Part shown: in pieces, positions 33,494 to 40,544 of the stretch
Layout of the letters: the number at the start of each line of letters is the position of its first letter
Numbering within the stretch: position 1 is the first letter of the stretch
Assembly: GCA_020350825.1 (NCBI GenBank)
Contig: CP070724.1
Coordinates: forward strand, 1,628,331 to 1,668,874
Origin: Thermoplasmatales archaeon
GTDB taxonomy: Archaea > Thermoplasmatota > E2 > DHVEG-1
DNA length: 40,544 nt
Reading direction: 5' to 3'
Program-made: the position numbers and the translations under genes
The notes under the pieces: model-generated
Told to the model about the DNA's origin: nothing
The model's database searches: none
What the model saw: only the letters and a program-made list of their open reading frames with translations

Positions 33494-35080
33494 CTACTGT
33501 TTTAAGGATTTACTCAAATAAACACCATCGTCAGAATAACCTAACTTACGATAATACTCCTTCACACCGACACCACTGAGAACAAACAACATCTTCTTAT
33601 CAAACTCTTCAGAACAAATGCGCTCTGCTTCTTCTACCAGTTCTTTTCCATATCCTTTATGTTGCAAAGCTTCATTTGTTCTCTTTCCAATAGAAAGTTC
33701 TCTTCCCAGAACTTTCAACTCACGTATTATCATACATGGTTCTTTTTTTAGTTCATACCTATGAGGAAGAACTACATCTCTTAATCTTAAATAACCTATT
33801 ATAATGTCTTGTGTTTTTTCTTCAAGAGAAAGGAAGACTTCGATACCATTGCAAGCCTCATAATGACGTCGGGTAAATGCGATATCTAAAGTGTCGAAAT
33901 CGATCTTTTTTTGTAACGATTTGTGACCGATTTCCCTACACCTAACACATCTACAAATTTTTTCATGATCTCTCATTTCGTTTTCAACAAATTGTCTTAG
34001 ATTGCTTTTTTTAACACCTGAGCTAATCATAGGTGCGGGAACATCTCGTTGTATTCTCTGAATACGAACCCACTCAGGAATATATTCTTTCATAATCGCT
34101 ATGAGTTTTGATGCTTTTTCATCGTTTAACGCCTCATAGCCACCAGATTTCCATATATCATAAAGTTTCGTTCCCTTTATTACGAGAGTAGGATAAATTT
34201 TAATCATATCCGGTTTAAATCTACCGTCCTCGAAGAGCATTCGAAAAGCCCTAAGATCTTTTTTTTCATCAGAGCTAGGAAGTCCTGGCATAATGTGATA
34301 ACAAACCTTTAAACCAGTATCTTTTGCAATTCGAGTGGCATATATTGTATCAAGAACAGTATGGCCTCTCTCCATTTTGGATAAAACATCGTCATAAACA
34401 CTCTGCACTCCTAATTCCACACGGGTTGTACCTAAACCAAGGACATTATCAACATGTTGCAATCGAAACCAATCAGGTCTTGTTTCGACAGTTAGTCCTA
34501 TACAACGCAACGGTGCGGTTTCATTCTTTTTTTTGGCAAGTTCTAATGTCGGGGATTCTTCTTTGTTTAAGGCATCGTAACAGCGTTTTACGAACCATTC
34601 TTGATATTCTGGTAATCTAGAAGTAAAAGTACCCCCCATCAAAATAAGATCAACTTTATCTGTAGGATGACCTATTGCTTCAAGTTGATCTGTTCTGCTA
34701 GTGGTCTGTAAATAGGGATCAAAATTATTAAGTGATCCTCTCATAGCAGCAGGTTCATACCCTGTGTAACTCTGAGGAGTATTATTTTCTGGACCGCCGG
34801 GACATGGAATGCATCTTCCGTGAGGACATGTCCATGGGGAGGTCATAACAGCAACTATCGCAACACCGGAAATTGTACGCATAGGTTTCTTTCTCAACAG
34901 AGAATAAGTATATTCGTCATTAGAAAAATTAGAAGGCAGATGAGCTAAGATTTCACTATCTGGAGGTATTCTATCAATCTTGTATTTTTTACAAAGTTTA
35001 ATCTTAGCCTTATGGAGTTCTTCTTTCGTTTGAATCTTTTTAGAAAAAATAAGATCGATAATTTCTGTGTAAAATTCCAT
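33494..35080 (-). CDS. elp3: Elp3, tRNA uridine-34 carboxymethyl-modifying radical SAM/GNAT enzyme
   Basis: Makes the cm5U-type modification at the tRNA wobble position, joining a radical-SAM iron-sulfur domain to an acetyltransferase domain. The cluster cysteines are C85, C90 and C93 in CPHGRCIPCPGGP. Radical-SAM segments follow (GLTVETRPDW, RVELGVQSV, CYHIMPGLP, KIYPTLVIKGTKLY), and the last ~130 residues are GNAT-like (GYGKELVEEAERI, LSGVGVKEYYRKLGY). At 528 aa it has the full length of an archaeal Elp3, which acts alone without other Elongator subunits. Starts near an AT-rich promoter; convergent with the 32998 gene. Confidence 0.96.
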   Translation of the reverse strand: MEFYTEIIDLIFSKKIQTKEELHKAKIKLCKKYKIDRIPPDSEILAHLPSNFSNDEYTYSLLRKKPMRTISGVAIVAVMTSPWTCPHGRCIPCPGGPENNTPQSYTGYEPAAMRGSLNNFDPYLQTTSRTDQLEAIGHPTDKVDLILMGGTFTSRLPEYQEWFVKRCYDALNKEESPTLELAKKKNETAPLRCIGLTVETRPDWFRLQHVDNVLGLGTTRVELGVQSVYDDVLSKMERGHTVLDTIYATRIAKDTGLKVCYHIMPGLPSSDEKKDLRAFRMLFEDGRFKPDMIKIYPTLVIKGTKLYDIWKSGGYEALNDEKASKLIAIMKEYIPEWVRIQRIQRDVPAPMISSGVKKSNLRQFVENEMRDHEKICRCVRCREIGHKSLQKKIDFDTLDIAFTRRHYEACNGIEVFLSLEEKTQDIIIGYLRLRDVVLPHRYELKKEPCMIIRELKVLGRELSIGKRTNEALQHKGYGKELVEEAERICSEEFDKKMLFVLSGVGVKEYYRKLGYSDDGVYLSKSLKQ

Positions 35081-35148
35081 TTAGCTTACATATAATATCT
35101 ATAGATAAAAAATCTTTGTTAAAAAAATAAGAGGAGAAAGGATTTTTA

Positions 35149-35712
35149 TTAGAACTCAAAAACACCAGGTACTTCATCTGTAGGTATGTACCGTAAAACA
35201 ATTATTCCTATACAATTTGTTATTTCGTCTCCGGTTGTTACGTTTCCAGTTGGTAATGGATCGCAGGCACCCGAACCTATCTGATCTATATCACTCCACA
35301 ATACGTTTTCAGGGTAGACATAACTTACGGTTAATGTATTATTCTCTATATCCATTTCAAACGAAATATCTGGTGTTACTGGTGGTTCATAAATGGGAAA
35401 ATCAACTATGCCTAAAATGACTCCTATCTGAATCCATCGGAGTAATTTCATTGCCCAGTTAATAGTTCTCATAAGGGTAATTTTTGACTGGAAGCATAAA
35501 AGTATCAAGAAGCTTAAATAGAGTCTAAACAAACGATAGTAAAAGACTCTAAACCAAATTTTTTCTATGAGCGATTGATTAGAATCGGCTAATTCTTCTT
35601 GTAAAATATCTTCGTCGTCCATTTCCTCAATTTGACAAATGATCTCATCTTGAATTTCTGGGTTTCTTTCTGCCAATCCCATTATAAAATCTGTCAAATC
35701 GTCTATATTCAT
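35149..35712 (-). CDS. Unknown protein with hydrophobic mid-section and pilin-like C-terminal segment
   Basis: The 187-aa product starts with a very acidic helix (MNIDDLTDFIMGLAERNP...EEMDDEDILQEEL), followed by one or two hydrophobic segments (about 58-75 and 93-106), and ends in a beta-rich part with VLWSDIDQIG, GDEITNCIGIIVLRY that resembles the end of archaeal pilins or surface proteins. AAGGAG precedes the ATG. The tiny signal-peptide gene at 35726 is 13 bases upstream on the same strand, so the two are likely co-transcribed and may work together or be fragments of one former gene. Confidence 0.6.
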   Translation of the reverse strand: MNIDDLTDFIMGLAERNPEIQDEIICQIEEMDDEDILQEELADSNQSLIEKIWFRVFYYRLFRLYLSFLILLCFQSKITLMRTINWAMKLLRWIQIGVILGIVDFPIYEPPVTPDISFEMDIENNTLTVSYVYPENVLWSDIDQIGSGACDPLPTGNVTTGDEITNCIGIIVLRYIPTDEVPGVFEF

Positions 35713-35725
35713 ATTTTTTATCTCC

Positions 35726-35848
35726 TTAAAAATTAGCTGGTTTTGTTATTCCGTTTAATCCTGTTTTTACTTGTACTGCACTAGTCGATGGTAGCAGCAT
35801 TAGAATAAAAACAACAAAAACACTACCCACAATAATTTTTTTATTCAT
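35726..35848 (-). CDS. Small secreted peptide, 40 aa
   Basis: Too short for length-based detection. GGAGG lies 5 bases before the ATG at 35848. MNKKIIVGSVFVVFILMLLP is a complete signal peptide, followed by STSAVQVKTG and only about 15 further residues to TAA. Either a genuine secreted peptide or the amputated head of a surface protein. It shares the n-region and core style of the secreted proteins at 21828, 24888 and 39633. Confidence 0.55.
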   Translation of the reverse strand: MNKKIIVGSVFVVFILMLLPSTSAVQVKTGLNGITKPANF

Positions 35849-35906
35849 TTTTTCCTCCATTATTTGATATAATAAGTGAATATATATAATTAATTCTGAA
35901 ATTTAT

Positions 35907-38759
35907 CTAATTATCCCAAAAACCACGTGTCCTAGCATAAATTAACTCTGCTTTGAGAATATCACGTAAAAATTTTATCTCTAATTCTTCAGATTTTTCA
36001 AGCTCTCTCCAATTGTATCTCCTAAGAATGCGGGCAGCAGTATCAGGCCCAATACCTCGTCCCATTAAAGCAAGAAAGGCAAACTTCTTATAACTTAAGA
36101 CAAGACTTGCATTTTTGTGAAGTCTTCTTAATTCTCTATCTTCCTCCTTGGTTCGATCTTTTTTTGTCAGTAATTTAGCCAGATCCTTATTGTATCTTCT
36201 CAGGACAGCAATTTTTATTGCACCACATTTGGAACACTTAGGTTGTAAATCTGCTCGACCAACAGATGTCGTCCAAGAGTGATTACAATTGGTACAAACA
36301 AGGAGAAGGTCAGTATCCTCTAAGCGTTTTTTTAAAGCCATAAGAATCGATCTATCAGCCTTCTGAGGAACCATAAGTCCTCTAATTGTTTCAAATCCAG
36401 CTATGGCAATAGGTGAAAGTCTCTGTATATGTATAGCTATTTCATCATTCTGTATCTTCTGAAGAACTTGTTTTGTATTTTCGATATCCATTCGTTCCCA
36501 AACAAGCTTATCAAGAGCCTCTTCAAATATAGGTGATTGCTCAAAAAGACCAAATAGCCGCCTAATTCCTATAGTCCTATAATCAGAATCCTTTCTCAAA
36601 GCTCCAAATTTTCGTGCTACATGTACAAGTTGCCATCGAATATATGTAGAATTTCTTAAAATGGTTTCAATTAAATATTCAAGAGTTTCTGGTTTTGTTT
36701 TAACAAGAATATCTTTAACTCTTTCGGCAGGTATTCTAGCTGGAAGTTCAAGATTTATTCTGTATGAATCGCTATTTATTCCTATGCTTTCTCCGAGAGA
36801 TTGTGCCAAAATTGCGGAAATCAATCTTCCCAAGGTCTCATTTACCTTTGTCCCAAAACATGCGTTGATAACCAGGGTTTTATCTTCAACTTCGAGCGTT
36901 ATTGTTTTATCACTAGGAATAATAAAACCCTGTTTTTTTTGATTTGACACATAACGTAGAAACTTATCAAATGTTTCTTTATCGCAAGGATATTCCTCTA
37001 TCGTTTTATTTTCTGAAGCGAACCTTCTAAGCTTTCCCACTTCTAAAGCAACCTCAAATGGTACAGGAATGTCCTCTCCCATCCATGAAGGGACGGTTCC
37101 CATTTCTTTAACAGAAGAAATTAAAAGTTCGTCTTCATCTCGCTTGACAATAACCCAAGGTCTTCCTCTTAGAATAAACTTTTCTCCCTCAAATCCACTG
37201 CTTAAAACAAAGCTTTCATCAAGTGTCCCAATTGGTTTTCTTGTGCTTATATCAACTGCTGCATATGTTTTCTCATCTGGAATCATAGAAATATTTTCGA
37301 GGAAATAATGTCTTGAATTCAAACGCTTAACAAGATAGAGATCTTCGTTTTCTTCTTCAAACCATACAGTACGTTGATTCTTTAATTGTTGTAAAATACT
37401 ATCAAAGGTTTTCCAGGATAGATCATGAAACGGATATGATCTCTTGATGATTTCATATATTCTTCTGGCCTTAATTCTCCCATACTCAAGGGCAAGAGAA
37501 ATAATTTGATTGGAGAGAACAGATAACGGATTCTGTCGTACCTTAAAACGTTCTAATTCTCCACCAAGTGCCTTTCGAGCAATCACCAAACTTTCAGCTA
37601 AATCTTCTGGATTAGAAGAAAGAATTAACCCCTTTGACGTCATCCCAACTTTATGTCCAGAACGACCTATTCTCTGTACAATCCGAGTAACATCTCTGGG
37701 GGAATTATACTGTATAACAAAATCTGTATTTCCAACATCAATACCTAGTTCCAAAGAAGAGGTACATATCAGAGATCTCAGTTTGCCACTTTTAAAATCA
37801 TTTTCAGATTCAATTCTAGCATTTTTAGATAATGAACCGTGGTGAACACCTATCTGCATATCGTCCTGCCACATATGAAAACGAGAAGCAATGATTTCAG
37901 CCCCATCCCTAGTATTTATAAAAAGAAGTGTTGACACATGATTATCAATAATTTCTTTGCATCTCCTAAGCGAAGCAAAAGAGATAGGCTCAATCGAAAA
38001 ACGGTTTGCAAAAGCATAATCATTTTTTTTAACTGACGGCAACTCAACCCTAATATCAATATGTTTTGTTACATCTACTTCTAGTATAGTTACATCGCGA
38101 AACTCATCTTTTTCTTTACCTCCTAGAAAGCGAGCAACTTCATCCGGGACACCGACAGTGGCAGAAAGACCAATTCGTTGAAAACCATGTCCTACCTGTT
38201 TTGTTAATTCAGTCAGCCGTTCTAAACCTATTGCAAGCTGAAAACCTCGTTCATCACAAGCTAATTCATGAACCTCATCGACCACAATCCATCTTATTGT
38301 ATTCAAATGCTTTCTTAGCCTTTTTCCAGTAAATAAAATTTGAAATGTCTCCGGAGTTGTAATCAACATATCAGGTGGATTTCTTGACTGTTTTGCCCGC
38401 TCATTTTTTGGAGTGTCTCCATGTCTTACAGCTACGTTAATACCGAGCACTTTTCCCCAGTCAAAAGTCCTTCGTAGCATATCTCTATTCAAAGCACGTA
38501 ATGGGGTAATATACAGAATTGATATTCCCTTCTCTTTTATCTCATGCCCATACGGTGATTGTTTTTCCAAGAAGTTATGAAAAATGGGTAAAAGTGCAGA
38601 TTCTGTTTTACCAAGTCCTGTGGGTGCTATTAAAAGAACATTTTCTCCTCGCAATATGGGAAGAATCGATTTATTCTGAGGTTCTGTAGGCTTTTCAATT
38701 TTTTTGGAGAGAAGTACATCTCTTATTTTGGGGGATAGTAAATCAAAAGCTGATTTCAT
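35907..38759 (-). CDS. lhr: Lhr-type large superfamily 2 helicase
   Basis: DNA/RNA helicase of the Lhr family, 950 aa, implicated in archaeal DNA repair. Motif I is APTGLGKT (about 45-52), motif II DEVHE (about 169-173), motif III SAT (about 203), and motif VI QRIGRSGH (about 363-370). A winged-helix and Lhr-core region follow. Near the C-terminus a zinc ribbon is seen (CTNCNHSWTTS ... CSKCG, about 830-855) and then a helix-hairpin-helix-like segment (ALMGRGIGPDTAARILRRY), which is the aLhr layout. A TATA-like element about 25 bases ahead of the ATG suggests a leaderless message. Divergent from the candidate RNA at 38893. Confidence 0.92.
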   Translation of the reverse strand: MKSAFDLLSPKIRDVLLSKKIEKPTEPQNKSILPILRGENVLLIAPTGLGKTESALLPIFHNFLEKQSPYGHEIKEKGISILYITPLRALNRDMLRRTFDWGKVLGINVAVRHGDTPKNERAKQSRNPPDMLITTPETFQILFTGKRLRKHLNTIRWIVVDEVHELACDERGFQLAIGLERLTELTKQVGHGFQRIGLSATVGVPDEVARFLGGKEKDEFRDVTILEVDVTKHIDIRVELPSVKKNDYAFANRFSIEPISFASLRRCKEIIDNHVSTLLFINTRDGAEIIASRFHMWQDDMQIGVHHGSLSKNARIESENDFKSGKLRSLICTSSLELGIDVGNTDFVIQYNSPRDVTRIVQRIGRSGHKVGMTSKGLILSSNPEDLAESLVIARKALGGELERFKVRQNPLSVLSNQIISLALEYGRIKARRIYEIIKRSYPFHDLSWKTFDSILQQLKNQRTVWFEEENEDLYLVKRLNSRHYFLENISMIPDEKTYAAVDISTRKPIGTLDESFVLSSGFEGEKFILRGRPWVIVKRDEDELLISSVKEMGTVPSWMGEDIPVPFEVALEVGKLRRFASENKTIEEYPCDKETFDKFLRYVSNQKKQGFIIPSDKTITLEVEDKTLVINACFGTKVNETLGRLISAILAQSLGESIGINSDSYRINLELPARIPAERVKDILVKTKPETLEYLIETILRNSTYIRWQLVHVARKFGALRKDSDYRTIGIRRLFGLFEQSPIFEEALDKLVWERMDIENTKQVLQKIQNDEIAIHIQRLSPIAIAGFETIRGLMVPQKADRSILMALKKRLEDTDLLLVCTNCNHSWTTSVGRADLQPKCSKCGAIKIAVLRRYNKDLAKLLTKKDRTKEEDRELRRLHKNASLVLSYKKFAFLALMGRGIGPDTAARILRRYNWRELEKSEELEIKFLRDILKAELIYARTRGFWDN

Positions 38760-39197
38760 TTCTTTGTTTGCAATAATATCCTATTTTTATTACTTTTCTA
38801 AGTAAATGGTAAGATTCAGAAAAAACATGATTATTTTTCATTTTGACTTTTTTCCACAGCAAGTTTAAATATTATTAATGACAAATAATAACATGATATG
38901 TGATTAGAAAGAAGGGAAGATATTTGGTATCTACCCTTCTGGGAGATGTGGGAGCACTGGGGATATTTGGTATCTGCCAGATGCTCTCCTTCGCATATCA
39001 ATTATTTTTATCCATAGTAATAATTGTTTTACCCATTTTTAGTTTAATATAACCTTAATCTTAAAACCTAAAATCCCTACAATATAAATGTACGATGGGA
39101 TACATAAGGTTTTTTAGGATTCTTGGGAACCCCAAATAAATGTATTAGGATAGAAGTGTTCATTAGTTTACGAATGGGAACAATCAATGGAGCTTAT
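38760..39197. other. Divergent intergenic region upstream of lhr
   Basis: No protein gene is supported. It contains the leaderless lhr promoter (about 38780-38795) and a plus-strand unit of TATA box, twin hairpins and terminator-like hairpin (38864-39030), listed separately. The rest, 39031-39197, is AT-rich with no feature I can name. Confidence 0.45.
38864..39030 (+). ncRNA. Candidate structured small RNA with twin hairpins
   Basis: A TATA-like TTTAAATATT (38864-38873) would start transcription near 38895. Hairpin 1 (38910-38940) has stem AGAAGGG-A-AGATA / TATCT-A-CCCTTCT with one A-A mismatch and loop TTTGG. Hairpin 2 (38950-38989) has the same top, GATA-TTTGG-TATC, below it TGG/CCA and AGCA/TGCT with small bulges. 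A third, perfect stem CAATTATT/AATAATTG (38999-39026) followed by TTTT looks like a terminator. The shared apical GATATTTGGTATC in two otherwise different stems suggests selection on structure and perhaps protein binding. No coding frame is evident. Confidence 0.5.
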
Positions 39198-39387
39198 TCA
39201 GTCATCCCATCCATCCTCTCCATCTTCCCAAGGTCTCAGAGGATGGTCTGGATAATCTGGTGTAGGATAACAATTTATCTTCAATTATTTTTCCCCGATT
39301 AACTCTATAAGTAACATTGTTTTCTTCATTATAATAATGTTTCTGTTTCAGAGGGTTTGTTGCTAAAGTATTTTTTGTCGCTAAAGT
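39198..39387 (-). pseudogene. Decayed C-terminal gene fragment
   Basis: On the minus strand one frame reads KNTLATNPLKQKHYYNEENN then VTYRVNRGKIIEDK; shifting frame at that point yields NCYPTPDYPDHPLRPW and EDGEDGWDD before TGA at 39198. The composition on either side of the shift is protein-like, so a frameshifted remnant is likely. No start is present: a TAG at 39388 closes the upstream side. Confidence 0.35.
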
Positions 39388-39388
39388 C

Positions 39389-39450
39389 TATATTTATAAG
39401 GATTGGGAGGGGGTCCAGACCTAGGGTGAGGATTGGAAGCAATCCAGAAA
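39389..39450 (+). other. TATA box followed by GC-rich hairpins
   Basis: TATATTTATAAG at 39389-39400 is a good TATA box. Downstream are GGTC/GACC (39412-39421) and a perfect GGATTG-GAAG-CAATCC stem (39430-39445) in a G-rich patch. Possibly another short RNA or leader. Confidence 0.35.
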
Positions 39451-39528
39451 AAATATCTCTCAACTGCATATACACCATGTTAGACCCCCATAATAATTTC
39501 TGTTAATTCTGCTTTATATTACTTTTGC

Positions 39529-39597
39529 ATTACTGCCAATATTTTTTTGTTTTTTAGCCCAAAAGAATCAATGACAGGGAGTAGCATTTATATATAA
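39529..39597 (+). promoter_or_regulatory. Dispersed repeat copy F, promoter of the 39633 gene
   Basis: ACTGCCAATATTTTTTTG, TTTTTTAGCCCAAAAGAATC, AATGACAGGGAGTAGC and ATTTATATA, then the ATG of a secreted-protein gene 36 bases on. This is the cleanest plus-strand example of the repeat, matching copy C block by block. Confidence 0.65.
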
Positions 39598-39632
39598 TAA
39601 CGACTATTAGAATAATAATGGGAGGTATAAAA

Positions 39633-40304
39633 ATGAATAAGAAAATAATTGGTATTGCAGTCTGTATGACTCTATTGATGCCAATGTTATTAATGACAGC
39701 TGTTGCAAATGAATCACCAACTACATCAATTATACGAGGTGAACACCACGTAAATTCAGGTGAAACCGAACGAGTTACATGTTATTTTTATGGATTAGAT
39801 GGGAGTGTAATAACCTGTATAAAAGAAATCACAGAGTTTGATGCGGAAAAACTTAGCAATCAACTACAAGCTGGGAGCAAAGCATTTGTGACACTGTATT
39901 CATCAGATGCAAGTGATGAAGAAATAATTGAAGCAGAGGAAATTATTGATACTACCCTAACGATGATGGATGATTTGGGTGTACTACCAGAAGGGATAAG
40001 TGTGGAAGAAGCAAAACAACTATTACATAACCCTAAAAATCAAGCAAAGAACTCCACGATTCTGGGTGTTATTGGCTCTGCAGGTGTTGGATTACTTAGA
40101 CCATTTCGTCCAGTTATAGCATTTCCAAAAGTGATAGTCTTTTGGGCATATTTATTAGGTGCAACGTTTTCTGTGGGATTAAATGGATTTAATTCCAAAT
40201 TAGGTCCGCAGTTGGGATTCGCTTTATTCTTCGTTGGCTTCATAGCAAGCATAGGTATCACTGGTGCCTTTTTCGGCTTTACTCCGTTTACCTTCTACTT
40301 ATAA
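39633..40304 (+). CDS. Exported protein with C-terminal membrane segments, 223 aa
   Basis: The start at 39633 (MNKKIIGIAVCMTLLMPML) is chosen because GGAGGT lies six bases ahead; a longer frame from 39618 would place that site inside the gene. After the signal peptide comes a polar domain of about 120 residues (VTCYFYGLDGSVITCIKEIT, then EEIIEAEEIIDTTLTMM), and then two or three hydrophobic segments (about 135-150, 160-178, 190-215). No family recognised. Promoter copy F lies directly upstream and partial copy G about 110 bases downstream. Confidence 0.75.
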   Translation: MNKKIIGIAVCMTLLMPMLLMTAVANESPTTSIIRGEHHVNSGETERVTCYFYGLDGSVITCIKEITEFDAEKLSNQLQAGSKAFVTLYSSDASDEEIIEAEEIIDTTLTMMDDLGVLPEGISVEEAKQLLHNPKNQAKNSTILGVIGSAGVGLLRPFRPVIAFPKVIVFWAYLLGATFSVGLNGFNSKLGPQLGFALFFVGFIASIGITGAFFGFTPFTFYL

Positions 40305-40410
40305 AAGCTAGAAGAATTTGGAGTGGATGAGTAAGAGTTACCTCTACAAAGAAAAACCAAATAGTTCATTAGGAAACCCACCTCTCTTCTTTTTTTAATT
40401 CATACAATTA

Positions 40411-40470
40411 TTTACTGCCAATATTTCTTTGGTTTTTAGCCCAGAAGAATCTATGTCGTTTAATATTTAA
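40411..40470 (+). repeat. Dispersed repeat copy G
   Basis: ACTGCCAATATTTCTTTGG, TTTTTAGCCCAGAAGAATC and TATGTCGTTTAATATTTAA. It keeps all upstream blocks and a TATA-like end; the gene it would drive, if any, lies beyond the window. Confidence 0.6.
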
Positions 40471-40544
40471 TCTACCAACAACCTAATAATTCTGCGATAA
40501 TTTCAAAAGGAAGAAGAATTATCATTATAGGAAATAATAGAATA

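Noticed and set aside
38910..38989. CRISPR-like repeat pair (GATATTTGGTATC twice)
   Set aside because: Only two copies, each embedded in its own stem, with no regular spacers and no cas genes.

Overview
This is a 40.5-kb, strongly AT-rich archaeal chromosome segment. Archaeal information-processing genes dominate the backbone: Orc1/Cdc6, primase small subunit PriS, the KH/beta-CASP nuclease aCPSF1 (FttA), proteasome beta, FtsZ behind a CdrS-like ribbon-helix-helix gene, aIF2-beta with a TRAM tail, Elp3 and an Lhr-type helicase. Several genes sit about 25 bases behind a TATA box with no leader, and many secreted proteins share one signal-peptide style. A Euryarchaeota member, probably an uncultured Thermoplasmatota relative, fits best; this rests on gene content only.

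Layout. (1) 1-8664, core: FtcD (5'-truncated), a MagIII/COG2231 glycosylase, divergent cdc6 and priS, a small gene with an in-frame stop, aCPSF1, psmB and a KBL/BioF-type enzyme. (2) 8665-10537, an AT-rich insert with a replication-initiator-like gene broken by an in-frame TAA. (3) 10538-14011, a four-TM protein followed by an actin-like ATPase, then a convergent COG3199 NAD-kinase-like gene. (4) 14201-18872, a cell-surface and accessory stretch: a type IV pilin fused to seven propeller-like repeats, a truncated P-loop ATPase, a DUF6015-type protein, small unknown genes, a pilin-FN3 pseudogene and a 41-aa ORF. (5) 19173-29039, an integrated element bounded by a 15-bp direct repeat. The right copy is the 3' end of an intact tRNA-Arg(UCG), with the tyrosine integrase beside it. 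The left end carries a P-loop ATPase cluster and the middle carries a gingipain-family (C25) protease and a secreted propeller protein. (6) 29226-40544, backbone again: ftsZ-cdrS, aIF2-beta, elp3 and lhr, interspersed with small secreted or membrane proteins, decaying ORFs and a candidate structured RNA.

How the genes work together: replication initiation and priming (cdc6/priS), mRNA 3'-end formation and protein turnover (aCPSF1/psmB), and division (cdrS/ftsZ) form recognisable core neighbourhoods. Surface proteins (pilins, C25 protease, propeller proteins, short signal-peptide proteins) recur through the right half.

The most interesting signals are a dispersed repeat of about 65 bp that ends in a TATA-like promoter directly upstream of two secreted-protein genes and has several degenerate copies elsewhere; a promoter-twin-hairpin-terminator unit next to lhr that looks like an undescribed small RNA; the four-TM/actin pair; and three genes whose reading frame continues plausibly beyond a single TAA.
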